From CAWALV01 sp963782965 (GTDB lineage Bacteria; Actinomycetota; Actinomycetes; Acidothermales; Acidothermaceae), in NCBI GenBank assembly GCA_963782965.1, contig CAWALV010000002.1, positions 434,001 through 498,000 of the forward strand: a stretch of DNA of 64,000 bases, written 5' to 3'. The first letter of the stretch is position 1; each line of letters opens with the position of its first letter. Both the position numbers and the translations under genes were made by a program. The notes below the pieces were generated by a model, which saw only the letters and a program-made list of their open reading frames with translations, made no database searches and had not been told where the DNA came from. Positions 42,828 through 51,705 of the stretch are shown piece by piece.

Positions 42828-43933
42828 GGCAGCGCCTCCAGGTCGGGCGGAATGTCGGGTCGATCCTGCGGTGCGCCGCCGTCTCGCCCCGTCGAGGGAG
42901 GCGGGGTGGGCAGGTGCAGCGTGAAGGTGGAGCCCACGCCGGAACGGCTCCACACGCTCACCCGGCCACCGTGGTTGTTGGCGATGTGCTTGACGATCGC
43001 GAGCCCGAGACCGGTGCCTCCGGTCGCCCTCGACCGGGCCGCGTCGACGCGGTAGAAGCGCTCGAAAACGCGCTCCTGGTCAACCTTGTCGATACCCACC
43101 CCTTCGTCGCTCACAGCGATCTCGACCATCGTCGCGCCTTCTTCGACGCGTTGCCAGGCTCCGACACCCACTCGCGAACCGCGATGTGAGTAAGCGATGG
43201 CGTTCTCGATGAGGTTCGTGAGGGCCGTGACCAGCTGGCGCCGTTCGCCCCAGACGGACAGCCGTCCGGTGTCGCCGACTTCGAGCTGGATGCCGGCCGC
43301 ACTGGCCCCGAGGTGCAGTGGCTCGACCGCCTCCGTGATGAGGTCTGCGACGCGGACGGCGCCCATCTGCGGCAGCGGCTCGCCACCTTGTAGCCGGGAA
43401 AGGTCGAGCAACTCCTTGACCAAGCGGGCCATGCGGGTCGCCTCGTGCACCATGCGTTCGGAGAACTGCTTGATGGCTCCCGGGTCGCCGGTAGCGTCGC
43501 GCATCGCCTCTGCCAGCAACAACATCGCGCCGACGGGCGTCTTCAACTCGTGCGAGACGTTGGCGATGAAGTCACGCCGGACGGCCTCTACCCGGCGCGG
43601 TTCCTCGAGGTCGGTGAGCAGGACGACGACCTGTGAGGTATCGGGAACGGGCGCGGCTACCACGTGGACGGCGCGTGAAGCGGCTCCCCACGGCAGCTCG
43701 ATGTCGCGGGTCACCCGGACGCCGCTCCTGCGCGCCTCACGCGCGATTCGCAGCAACGCCCGCGACGTCAGCTCGCCGTCGCGAACGACCCGCAAGGCCG
43801 CGGCTGCGCCGTTGGCGAGCAGGAGCCGGTCGTCGTCAAGGAGGACGACGCCGTTCTCGAGCGCCGCCGCGACGGTCGCCAGCACGGCTGCCGTCTGCCC
43901 TTGGGGCTCTGGTGCTCGACGCGTTGCTCGCAC
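42824..43933 (-). CDS. senX3: Sensor histidine kinase SenX3-like, apparently without membrane segments
   Basis: A 369-residue kinase if started at GTG 43933. A degenerate PAS-like region (LENGVVLLDDDRLLLANGAAAALRVV) is followed by the H-box FIANVSHELKTPVGAM, the N-box LIENAIAYSHRG, and the G-boxes SDEGVGIDKVD and GGTGLGLAIVKHIANNHGG. GTG 43933 is chosen because a TACCAT -10 (43941-43946, minus strand) ends seven bases upstream. The open frame continues to 44086, but that part covers the phoU promoter region. With either start I see no hydrophobic helix, whereas mycobacterial SenX3 has two. It pairs with regX3 and is divergent from phoU and pst. Confidence 0.88.
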   Translation of the reverse strand: MRATRRAPEPQGQTAAVLATVAAALENGVVLLDDDRLLLANGAAAALRVVRDGELTSRALLRIAREARRSGVRVTRDIELPWGAASRAVHVVAAPVPDTSQVVVLLTDLEEPRRVEAVRRDFIANVSHELKTPVGAMLLLAEAMRDATGDPGAIKQFSERMVHEATRMARLVKELLDLSRLQGGEPLPQMGAVRVADLITEAVEPLHLGASAAGIQLEVGDTGRLSVWGERRQLVTALTNLIENAIAYSHRGSRVGVGAWQRVEEGATMVEIAVSDEGVGIDKVDQERVFERFYRVDAARSRATGGTGLGLAIVKHIANNHGGRVSVWSRSGVGSTFTLHLPTPPPSTGRDGGAPQDRPDIPPDLEALP

Positions 43934-43940
43934 ACTGGGG

Positions 43941-43946
43941 ATGGTA
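43941..43946 (-). promoter_or_regulatory. Candidate -10 element of senX3-regX3
   Basis: The minus strand reads TACCAT seven bases before the GTG at 43933, identical to the -10 of the polycysteine leader gene. Confidence 0.5.
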
Positions 43947-44123
43947 GGCAGCCGCGTGGCTGGCTCCAAACCGGCCGCCGTAACCGTTGCGGCGGCGTTT
44001 GTCGATTGTTCATCTGCGCTTCCGCTATGGGTAGTCTGGACGCCCACGCTCGTCCATTCGCGTCCACGAGCCTGCGATCGGGTCACGCGGTGAGCGTGAT
44101 GCCACCAACGATGGGAGTCCGCC

Positions 44124-44774
44124 GTGCGTGACGCATATCACGACGAGCTTGCCGCGATCACCGACCAGCTCGTCGAGATGACCGGGCTGGTGGGGCAGGC
44201 GATGTCGCTCGCCACCCAGGCGCTGCTGGCGTCGGATCTCGCCAAAGCCGAGGCGGTCATCGACGCCGACGGAGCGGTCGATGACTACCGCAACAGCGTC
44301 GAGCGCCGCACCATCGACCTCATCGCGCGCCAGCAACCCGTGGCCGGCGACCTGAGAATGCTGATGACCGGGCTGCGGATGGCGTCGGATCTCGAGCGGT
44401 CGGGCGACCTCGCCGTCCACATCGCGCAACTCGCGCGGCGGCGCTTCCCCGCCTGCGCGGTGCCTGACGAGCTCCAAGACACCGTGCGCCAGATGGGTGA
44501 GGTCGCGACGATGATCGTCGCCAAGGCAGGGGAGCTCGTCGTGACCCCCGACGTCGCCCGGGCGGCCGAGCTCGAGACCGACGACGACGTCATGGACAAC
44601 TTGCACCGCCAGCTGCTGCTCACGATGTTGGTGCCGACCTGGGCGTATGGAGTCGACACGGCGATCGACCTCGCGCTCGCGGGCCGGTACTACGAGCGGT
44701 TCGCCGACCACGCGGTGGCCGTGGCTCGCCAGGTTGTGTACATGGTGACCGGACAGTCCGCTGTGCGCGGTTGA
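44124..44774 (+). CDS. phoU: Phosphate transport system regulatory protein PhoU
   Basis: A 216-residue protein made of two three-helix PhoU repeats. The metal-binding motifs are seen as SVERRTIDLIARQQPVAGDLRML...ASDLERSGDLAVHIAQLA in the first repeat, and the second repeat ends with RYYERFADHAVAVARQVVYMVTG. PhoU links the Pst transporter to the SenX3-type kinase and keeps the Pho response off in high phosphate. The start is GTG 44124. A TAGTCT at about 44034 may be its -10. pstS follows. Confidence 0.94.
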   Translation: MRDAYHDELAAITDQLVEMTGLVGQAMSLATQALLASDLAKAEAVIDADGAVDDYRNSVERRTIDLIARQQPVAGDLRMLMTGLRMASDLERSGDLAVHIAQLARRRFPACAVPDELQDTVRQMGEVATMIVAKAGELVVTPDVARAAELETDDDVMDNLHRQLLLTMLVPTWAYGVDTAIDLALAGRYYERFADHAVAVARQVVYMVTGQSAVRG

Positions 44775-44793
44775 GGCCCAACGGCTGGCCTAC

Positions 44794-44815
44794 GTTCACC
44801 CCGCGTTCACCAGCT
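44794..44815 (+). promoter_or_regulatory. PHO box upstream of pstS
   Basis: Two GTTCACC units at 44794-44800 and 44805-44811 are spaced 11 bases apart, the layout of the Streptomyces/mycobacterial PHO box. They lie about 95 bases upstream of the pstS start, suitable for RegX3 activation. A TACCGT near 44847 could be the -10. Confidence 0.8.
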
Positions 44816-44906
44816 GGCAGGCGCCGAGACACCTGCCGCTCCTACCGTCGGCGGCGGGTCAGCTCCACGGAATGGGCTGACCGACGCCCACAAGAGGAGT
44901 GCACTC

Positions 44907-46091
44907 GTGAGGACTTCACGCAGCGCCGCCGTCGTGCTCGCCACGATCGGGCTGGCGGCAGTTAGCGCGTGCAGCAACAACAACACCGGCAGCACGGCCG
45001 GGAGCACGACCAGCAGTACCCCCAGCAGCGCGGCCAGCAGCTCGAAAGCGCCGTCCGCATCGGCGTCGACGGCGGCGGCGGGCAGCTCGAGCGCTGCCGC
45101 CAGCAACTGCGTGAGCGGGTCGCTCACCGGTGCTGGATCGAGCTTCCAGGCCCCGATGCAGCAGAAGTGGATCTCGGACTACCGCGCCAAGTGCGGCAGC
45201 GCCCAGATCAACTACAGCTCGGTCGGTTCGGGCGCCGGCATCCAGCAGTTCGGTGCCGGCACGGTCGACTTCGCCGGTTCCGACGTCACCATGAAGGACA
45301 CCGAGCAGGCGGCCGCCGACAAGCGTTGCGACAGCAACCCGGCGATCCACATCCCGATCAGCGCCGGTGGCGTGGGCATCACGTGGAACCTGCCGAACGT
45401 CAAGTCGCTGAAGTTCTCCCCGGACACCCTGGCCGACATCTTCCAGGGCAAGGTCACGAAGTGGAACGACCCGGAGATCGCAGCTGACAACGCGGGCGTT
45501 TCGTTGCCCGCCACCGCGATCACCGTGTTCCACCGATCCGACGCGTCGGGCACCAACGCGGTGTTCTCCGCCTACATGGCGGCGGCGAGCAAGAAGTGGA
45601 CGCTCGGCACCGGCAAGACGCTCAACTGGCCGGGCACCAGCCAGGGCGCGAAGGGTAATGAGGGTGTGAGCGCCGGCGTCTCGCAGACGGTGGGCGGCAT
45701 CACCTACACCGAGCAGGCGTTCGCGATCCAGCACAGCCTGCCGCTCGCCATGATCAAGAACGGTGGCGGCACGTACGTCGAGCTGACCGCAGACAACGTC
45801 AGCAAGGCGTTGGAGTCGGCGACGATCAAGCCCGTCAGCGCCAGCGACCTGTCGGCCGACATGAACTACCAGCCGACCGATCCGGCCGCCTACCCGATCT
45901 CGACCCTTACGTACGTGATCGTCTGCAGCAAGTACCCCTCGAGCATGAGCGCCGACAAGGTGAGCCTGCTCAAGTCGTACCTGACGTACGCGGTCACCGA
46001 CGGTCAGCAGTTCGCCAAGGACCTCGGCTACTCGCCGCTGCCCGCTAGCCTGGTGACCAAGGACCAGAGCTCCATCAGCAGCATCTCCTAA
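44907..46091 (+). CDS. pstS: Phosphate ABC transporter substrate-binding lipoprotein
   Basis: A 394-residue lipoprotein (lipobox VSAC at about residues 19-22) with a Ser/Ala-rich linker to about residue 65. The phosphate-binding domain shows LTGAGSSFQAPMQQKW, GSGAGIQQFGAGTVDFAGSDV, GVGITWNLP, FQGKVTKWNDPEIA, VFHRSDASGTNAVFSAYM and GNEGVSAGVSQTVGGITY. The start is GTG 44907 with AGAGGAG upstream. It is first in pstSCAB and sits behind a PHO box. Confidence 0.96.
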   Translation: MRTSRSAAVVLATIGLAAVSACSNNNTGSTAGSTTSSTPSSAASSSKAPSASASTAAAGSSSAAASNCVSGSLTGAGSSFQAPMQQKWISDYRAKCGSAQINYSSVGSGAGIQQFGAGTVDFAGSDVTMKDTEQAAADKRCDSNPAIHIPISAGGVGITWNLPNVKSLKFSPDTLADIFQGKVTKWNDPEIAADNAGVSLPATAITVFHRSDASGTNAVFSAYMAAASKKWTLGTGKTLNWPGTSQGAKGNEGVSAGVSQTVGGITYTEQAFAIQHSLPLAMIKNGGGTYVELTADNVSKALESATIKPVSASDLSADMNYQPTDPAAYPISTLTYVIVCSKYPSSMSADKVSLLKSYLTYAVTDGQQFAKDLGYSPLPASLVTKDQSSISSIS

Positions 46092-46118
46092 GACACCATC
46101 TCCCAGCCCAGAGGGACA

Positions 46119-47117
46119 GTGGCGCCCACCGCACCGGCCAGCCCCGCGGCGGACGTGCTCTCGAGCGCGTCCCGCCGCGGGGGCCTGTTTGCCGATCGCA
46201 CTTTTCGCGGCCTGACGATGGTGGCGGGCGCCTTCGTGCTCGCCACCCTGGCCGCGATCAGCATCTTTCTCGTCGTCAAGTCGCTCCCGGCGTTCAGCCA
46301 CGACACCAAGAGCTTCTGGACGACGAAGGAGTGGCTGCCCGACAACACCCCCGCGGTCTTCGGCGTCGCCGCGCTCGCCTTCGGAACCGGGCTTTCCGCC
46401 GTCCTCGCGCTCGTCATGGCGTTCCCGGTCGCGGTCGGGGTTGCGCTCTTCATCAGTGAGTACGCCCCCCGCCGGCTCGCTCGTTGGTTCGGCTACCTGA
46501 CCGACATGCTGGCCGCCGTCCCGAGCGTCGTCTTCGGGTTGTGGGGCCTGTACTGGCTGGTGCCGCACCTCACCCCGTTGCAGCACTGGCTGGCCGACAA
46601 CCTTGCCCTGATCCCGGTGTTCTCGGGGGCCAAGAGCATCACGGAGAACGCGAGCAAGTCCATCTTCGCGGCCTCTGTCGTCCTGGCCATCATGATCTTG
46701 CCGATCATCTCGGCCATCGCGCGCGAGGTGTTCGCACAGGTCGACCCGCACCTCAAGGAGGCCGCCCTCGGCGTGGGCGCTACCAGGTGGGAGATGATCC
46801 GGCTCGCGGTCATCCCGCCGAGCAAAGGCGGCCTCGCCGGCGCGACGATTCTCGGCCTCGGCCGGGCCCTGGGCGAGACGATTGCCGTGGCGCTGGTTCT
46901 CGGTTCCTCCTACGCCATCAACTTCAAGATCCTCATACCCGGCAAGAACACCATTGCCGCGAACATCGCGACCCAGTTCGGCGAGGCCGGCCCGATCGGG
47001 CGGCCGGCCCTGATCGCCAGCGGCCTCGTGCTGTTCGCCATGACGATGGTCGTCACGCTCGTGGCCCGCTGGATCATCTACCGGGCGGGCGCGGTCGAGC
47101 GGAGCGCGGTCGCGTGA
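46119..47117 (+). CDS. pstC: Phosphate ABC transporter permease PstC
   Basis: A 332-residue permease with about six membrane helices. Family features are FADRTFRGLTMVAGAFVL at the N-terminus, the conserved YLTDMLAAVPSVVFGLWGLY, and the coupling (EAA) loop EAALGVGATRWEMIRLAVIPPSKGG. The start is GTG 46119, 27 bases after pstS. The stop overlaps the pstA start. Confidence 0.95.
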   Translation: MAPTAPASPAADVLSSASRRGGLFADRTFRGLTMVAGAFVLATLAAISIFLVVKSLPAFSHDTKSFWTTKEWLPDNTPAVFGVAALAFGTGLSAVLALVMAFPVAVGVALFISEYAPRRLARWFGYLTDMLAAVPSVVFGLWGLYWLVPHLTPLQHWLADNLALIPVFSGAKSITENASKSIFAASVVLAIMILPIISAIAREVFAQVDPHLKEAALGVGATRWEMIRLAVIPPSKGGLAGATILGLGRALGETIAVALVLGSSYAINFKILIPGKNTIAANIATQFGEAGPIGRPALIASGLVLFAMTMVVTLVARWIIYRAGAVERSAVA

Positions 47118-48172
47118 GCGCGCCGGGTGCAATCCTGCGGGCCGGCGTTCCGGGCATGCGTGCGAAGCGGCTGAGCGCCCGCTCGGTGTTCGCGGCGGGT
47201 GCATCGGGCGTCGGGCTGGCAGCGGTGCTGACACTGGCCTACCCGACGTGGCGCTGGGCAGAGTTCGCCGTCCTGGGTGTGGTCTTCGCGCTGTCGTTCA
47301 TCACCGCGGTGTCGTGGGTCGTCGAAGGGCGCCGGCGTGCCGTCGACAGGCTGATGGGCAACCTTGTCGTCAGTTGCTTCCTGGTAGCGCTCGTGCCGCT
47401 AGGCCTGGTCCTCTACTTCACCGCCGTGCGCGGGCTGCCCCACTTCTCCGCCGTCTTCTTCACCCACTCGCTGGCGGGCGTGCCGCCCAACTCCGCGGGC
47501 GGGGGGATCGGCGCGGCTATTTTGGGCACGGTCGAGCAGGTGCTGCTCGCGAGCCTCATCAGCGTGCCGGCCGGAATCCTCGTCGCCATCTACGTCACCG
47601 AGTACGGCCGGGGCTACTTCGCTCGGGCGATCCGCTTCCTCGTCGACGTGATGACCGGGATCCCCTCCATCGTCGCCGGTTTGTTCGTCTACACGTTCCT
47701 CGTCATCTCGCTGCACCAGGGCTTCTCCGGCTTCGCCGGGGCGCTCGCGCTGAGCATCCTGATGCTGCCGGTCGTCGTGCGCTCGGGCGAGGAGATGATC
47801 GCGCTGGTGCCCAGCGCGCTACGTGAGGCCAGCTACGCGCTCGGCGTCGCCCGCTGGCGCACGGTCGTCTCCGTGGTACTGCCCACGGCGCTGGCCGGCC
47901 TGACGACCGGCGTCATGCTGGCTGTTGCGCGGGTGACCGGGGAGACGGCACCGTTGCTCTTGACCGCGTTCGACAACTCCTACATCAACAGCAATCCGTT
48001 CCACGGACAGCAAAGCTCCCTCTCGCTCGTGGTGTACACGCAAGCGCAGCAGGCTTACCAGCCGGCGATCGACCGTGCGTGGGCCGCGGCCGCGACGCTC
48101 ATCCTGGTGGTCGCGGCGCTCTACGTGGCCGCCCGGCTCGTGACCCGCCGTAGCACTTCCCGGCAGCACTAG
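47114..48172 (+). CDS. pstA: Phosphate ABC transporter permease PstA
   Basis: A 352-residue permease from GTG 47114, overlapping pstC. It has about six membrane helices, the segment YVTEYGRGYFARAIRFLVDVMTGIPSIVAGLFVY (partly quoted: MTGIPSIVAGLFVY), and the EAA loop REASYALGVARWRTVVSVVLP. The extracytoplasmic segment FDNSYINSNPFHGQQSSL is PstA-typical. It forms the membrane channel with PstC. Confidence 0.95.
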   Translation: MSAPGAILRAGVPGMRAKRLSARSVFAAGASGVGLAAVLTLAYPTWRWAEFAVLGVVFALSFITAVSWVVEGRRRAVDRLMGNLVVSCFLVALVPLGLVLYFTAVRGLPHFSAVFFTHSLAGVPPNSAGGGIGAAILGTVEQVLLASLISVPAGILVAIYVTEYGRGYFARAIRFLVDVMTGIPSIVAGLFVYTFLVISLHQGFSGFAGALALSILMLPVVVRSGEEMIALVPSALREASYALGVARWRTVVSVVLPTALAGLTTGVMLAVARVTGETAPLLLTAFDNSYINSNPFHGQQSSLSLVVYTQAQQAYQPAIDRAWAAAATLILVVAALYVAARLVTRRSTSRQH

Positions 48173-48184
48173 CGAGCAGGATCA

Positions 48185-48214
48185 GACGATGGGAACCAGG
48201 ACGATGGGAACCAG
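48185..48214 (+). repeat. 15-bp tandem duplication in the pstB ribosome-binding region
   Basis: GACGATGGGAACCAG occurs at 48185-48199 and again at 48200-48214, directly abutting the pstB ATG. Each copy contains a GGGA and an out-of-frame ATG. Confidence 0.9.
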
Positions 48215-48988
48215 ATGGCCAAGCGCATAGAGACCGTGGGCCTGTCCTGCTTCTACGGCAAGACCAAGGCCGTGGACGACGTTTCGCTGACGATCGAGCC
48301 GAAGTCTGTGACCGCGCTCATCGGCCCGTCGGGATGCGGCAAGTCGACGTTTCTGCGCTCGATCAACCGGCTCCACGAGGTCGTGCCCGGCGCACGGATC
48401 GACGGCAAGGTGCTGCTCGAGGACGAGGACATCTACGACCCCTCTGTCGACGTTGTAGCAGTGCGCCGCCTCATCGGGATGGTCTTCCAGAAGCCGAACC
48501 CCTTTCCCTCGATGTCGATCTACGACAACGTCGCAGCGGGGTTGCGCCTGGCCGGCGCCAGAGGCAAGAACCTCGACGACGTCGTCGAGCGCGCGCTGAC
48601 GGGCGCCCACCTGTGGGCCGAGGTCAAGGACCGGTTGAAGAAGCCGGCGCTCGCGCTTTCCGGCGGCCAGCAGCAGCGACTGTGCATCGCGCGTGCCATC
48701 GCCGTCGAACCCGAAGTGCTGTTGATGGACGAACCGTGCTCGGCTCTCGACCCCATCTCGACGTTGGCGATCGAAGACCTCATCGCCGAACTGAAGGACC
48801 GCTTCACCATCGTCATCGTCACGCACAACATGCAACAGGCCAGCCGGGTCAGCGAGATGACCGCCTTCTTCACGGTCAGCGACGCCGGCCAGCCGGGCCA
48901 ACTGATCGAGTACGGCGATACCAGTGAGATCTTCTCCGTGCCCAAGGACAAGCGGACCGAGGATTACATCACAGGCCGCGTGGGCTGA
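48215..48988 (+). CDS. pstB: Phosphate ABC transporter ATP-binding protein
   Basis: A 257-residue ATPase. Walker A GPSGCGKS, the Q-loop in VFQKPNPFPSMSIYDNVAAG, the signature LSGGQQQR, Walker B LLMDEPCSALDP and the H-loop IVTHNMQQASRV are intact. It completes pstSCAB. Its last 20 bases overlap the 3' end of the convergent serine hydrolase gene. Confidence 0.97.
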   Translation: MAKRIETVGLSCFYGKTKAVDDVSLTIEPKSVTALIGPSGCGKSTFLRSINRLHEVVPGARIDGKVLLEDEDIYDPSVDVVAVRRLIGMVFQKPNPFPSMSIYDNVAAGLRLAGARGKNLDDVVERALTGAHLWAEVKDRLKKPALALSGGQQQRLCIARAIAVEPEVLLMDEPCSALDPISTLAIEDLIAELKDRFTIVIVTHNMQQASRVSEMTAFFTVSDAGQPGQLIEYGDTSEIFSVPKDKRTEDYITGRVG

Positions 48989-49787
48989 ACTCAGCGCGCA
49001 CGGCGTCGCTGAACGCGGGCCAGGCACTCGCCGCCCAGGGCCCGAACCGGGTACTCGTGAGCGCGGCGCATGCGAGACGGGCCTGTGGGTCGACCCACAG
49101 GAAGCTTCCGGTCTGACCGAAGTGGCCGAACGTGTCGGGTGAGTTCGTGCTGCCGGTCCAGTGCGGTGCTTTGCCGTCGCGGATCTCGAACCCCAGGCCC
49201 CAGTCGTTGGGGTTGTGCCGCCCGAACCCGGGCAACACGCCGTCCAGGCCGGGGAAGGCCACCGTGCTCGCCTCCGTCAGCGTCTCCGGCGCGACCAGGG
49301 TCGGCGAGAGCAGCTCGTGAGCGAACAGCAGCAGGTCGGCGAGCGAGCCGACGACGCCCGAGGCGGGACTGCCAACGAGTGCGGACGCACTCATCTGGAG
49401 CGGTTCGAAGACCGCGTGCGCCAGGTAATCGCCGACGCTTCGGCCGGTGCGCTCGGCGATCAGGCCGCCGAGAATCTCGTAACCCCCGTTGGAGTAGATG
49501 CGCCGCGTCCCCGGACGTGCGATCGTCGCGCTGCCTTCGAGGTTGAGGCCGGACGCATGGGCGAGAAGGTGTCGCACGGTCGATCCGGGTGGCCCGGCCG
49601 CGTCGTCCAGCTCGACGTCGCCTACCTCGACGAGACGGAGCAGGCCGTACGCGGTGACCATCTTGGTGACGGATGCCCACGGCTGGCGAAGCGCGATCTC
49701 GCCCGCTGACGCGAAGGAGGCATCGGCGGTGACACCGACAACGGCCGACGCACAGGGCCATGCCCGCACTTGGTCAAACGCCGCCAC
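48969..49787 (-). CDS. Serine hydrolase, class C beta-lactamase/DD-peptidase-like
   Basis: A 272-residue protein. The SXXK motif is SVTK in QPWASVTKMVTAYGLLRL; the YXN motif is YSN in RRIYSNGGYEILGGLIAERTG (shown as IYSNGGYEIL); the third motif appears as HFGQTGS in TFGHFGQTGSFLWVD. Length is on the short side for the family. No signal peptide is evident, so it is probably a cytoplasmic esterase or peptidase rather than a periplasmic lactamase. Confidence 0.87.
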   Translation of the reverse strand: MAAFDQVRAWPCASAVVGVTADASFASAGEIALRQPWASVTKMVTAYGLLRLVEVGDVELDDAAGPPGSTVRHLLAHASGLNLEGSATIARPGTRRIYSNGGYEILGGLIAERTGRSVGDYLAHAVFEPLQMSASALVGSPASGVVGSLADLLLFAHELLSPTLVAPETLTEASTVAFPGLDGVLPGFGRHNPNDWGLGFEIRDGKAPHWTGSTNSPDTFGHFGQTGSFLWVDPQARLACAALTSTRFGPWAASAWPAFSDAVRAEFSPRGL

Positions 49788-49820
49788 CCGGGCAGCCTAT
49801 GACGCCCGCAGTGGCTGTGA

Positions 49821-51488
49821 TCAGGCGACGGCGACGCGGTCGCGGCCCCGTTCCTTGGCGACGTACAACGCGGCGTCGGCCGCCGCCATGACCTGCTCGA
49901 AGCTCATCCCGGTCCGATGTTCGGCGACTCCGATGCTGACGCGGGCGGCCAGGCCGGGCGCAAGGTGGCTCCAGGGATGGTTCGCGACGGCACCGCGGAT
50001 GCGCTCGGCCACCCGGGTACCGGTACGCAGCGGCGCACCCAGCAGGACCAAGACGAACTCGTCGCCACCGTATCGCGTTACGATATCTCCTTCGCGGCAC
50101 TCTTCCCGAAGGATGACCGCGAGTCGCTTGAGCACCTCGTCGCCGATGGCGTGCGAGAACGTGTCGTTCGTGGCCTTGAAGTTGTCGAGGTCGACGAAAA
50201 GCAAGCACGCGGCGGCGTCGGCAGCCGACAGTTCACGGATGGCGAGGTCGAGCCTGCGTCGGTTGCCGAGCCCGGTGAGGGCGTCCTCGGTGGCGGCCTG
50301 GCCGACTCGCTCGTTCTCCTCGGCGAGTTCCAGCATCTGCATGCGGACCATCACTGCTTCGAGCCGTCGTTCGCGTTCCTCCCACAGACCCTGGGCCAGC
50401 AAGGTCGCCGCTTGGCGGCTTGCTTCGAGAGCTGGGTGGTCACCGTGGTCGACCCGTTCGAGTTCGGCTGCCTGGGACAGCGCGGTGACTCGCCACTGCC
50501 GGGAGAACGTCGGGTCGGGCAGGGCCGCGGCGACCGCCAGGTGCCGGCGGGCTTCGGCGGTGGCGCCGAGGTCGGTGCAGCACCGCGCCAGCGCGAGGTG
50601 CAGCACCAGGTTGTCCTCGGGTTCCAAAGCGTGACGCTCGCAACCGAGTGCCTGCAACAACGCTCCCCGGCCGACTTCGGGCTCGCCCAGCGCCGTCCAG
50701 GCGAGCCCCTCGTACAGCCGGCCGACCCGTTGCCAGTGCCCGGCGCGGTGCGCGGCCTGTGCGCGGACGGCGGCCCGGAGCGCTTCGCGGTAGCGGGCGG
50801 CGGCCTCTTCGGGACGGCCGATGAGTTCGAGGCGAGCCGCCCACCGGCTCTCGTTGCGCGCAATCGTCCCGTCGATCATCGGCCGCACGAAGGGGCCGTA
50901 TCCGCCTCGCGCGGGGTCGGCACAGCGGCGCAGATAGGCCGAGGCGAGTTCGAACATCTCTGCCGAACTGGCGGCGTTCGCGACCGTGAGAAAGGCGCTC
51001 GCACTGGCCCGGTCGGCCCGGTGCAGCCGAGAGAGGCCGACCAGCGCACTCGTGAGCTCGTCGAGGGCGCGTTCGAACTCGCCGCGCGCGAATCGCACCA
51101 TGATCAGTTGGCCGAGAACCTGCAGCCGGGCCGCAGGCTGGTCGGTCGACTCGTAGTGCGCCATCAACTCCTCGGCCAGCGCCACTGCGTCGTCCAGGCG
51201 TCCCATCGAACACAACGCGCTGACCTGCACCTCGCGGCAGCGCCAAGCGGTTCTGCCGTCCCCGAAGGCCTGAGCGAGCAGGGCGTTCGACGCGATCCGC
51301 TGCAGCGCAGCGTCCGCGTCGCCGTTGGCATACGCGCGGAACGCATCGACGGCAAGCCAATCCGCCGGGCCCACTTCCTCGACCCGGACGACGTCGGCGC
51401 GCCGGGCGTCGGCACCCTCGAGCGCGTTCACTGCGAAGCTCTCGTCTCCCTTCCTGCCGGCTGCGCTGACCCATCGAGGTGTCGGCAT
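49821..51488 (-). CDS. Soluble TPR-like/GGDEF diguanylate cyclase
   Basis: A 555-residue cytoplasmic protein. Residues ~40-370 form helical, TPR-like repeats (VALAEELMAHYESTDQPA, LASAYLRRCADPARGG, EEAAARYREALRAAVRAQ). A linker helix ending ENERVGQAA leads into the GGDEF domain: DALTGLGNRRRLD, FVDLDNFKATNDTFSHAIGDEVL, RYGGDEFVLVL (motif at 474-478) and VSIGVAEHR. The allosteric I-site RXXD is present as REGD five residues before the motif. It should make c-di-GMP and be feedback inhibited. There is no EAL domain. It could feed the RsiG-type protein encoded at 20282. The start may be later (GTG near 51431). Confidence 0.9.
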   Translation of the reverse strand: MPTPRWVSAAGRKGDESFAVNALEGADARRADVVRVEEVGPADWLAVDAFRAYANGDADAALQRIASNALLAQAFGDGRTAWRCREVQVSALCSMGRLDDAVALAEELMAHYESTDQPAARLQVLGQLIMVRFARGEFERALDELTSALVGLSRLHRADRASASAFLTVANAASSAEMFELASAYLRRCADPARGGYGPFVRPMIDGTIARNESRWAARLELIGRPEEAAARYREALRAAVRAQAAHRAGHWQRVGRLYEGLAWTALGEPEVGRGALLQALGCERHALEPEDNLVLHLALARCCTDLGATAEARRHLAVAAALPDPTFSRQWRVTALSQAAELERVDHGDHPALEASRQAATLLAQGLWEERERRLEAVMVRMQMLELAEENERVGQAATEDALTGLGNRRRLDLAIRELSAADAAACLLFVDLDNFKATNDTFSHAIGDEVLKRLAVILREECREGDIVTRYGGDEFVLVLLGAPLRTGTRVAERIRGAVANHPWSHLAPGLAARVSIGVAEHRTGMSFEQVMAAADAALYVAKERGRDRVAVA

Positions 51489-51705
51489 GACCGGCTAGGC
51501 GACGCGCCACCCACGAGGTGGCAGCCGCTTCGATTTCGACATCGGCACGACCTCGCCGCAACTGGTGCCTCCTGCGGTAACTGGCTGGGAACGGTTCGAC
51601 GCGAGAATCGGCGGCTCGCCGGAGTAAATGACATCCGTGTGGTTTTCCGCCTACGATGGGTCCGGCCGGTACCCTCACCGATCGTGGTCCAAAGGAGGAC
51701 ACGCC

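Noticed and set aside
43934..44086. N-terminal extension of the SenX3-like kinase
   Set aside because: It covers the spacer that must hold the phoU promoter. The peptide is low complexity, and a well-placed -10 supports GTG 43933.
44916..47234. A 772-codon open frame on the minus strand
   Set aside because: It is antisense to pstS and pstC, which are unmistakable. The composition is that of a shadow frame.
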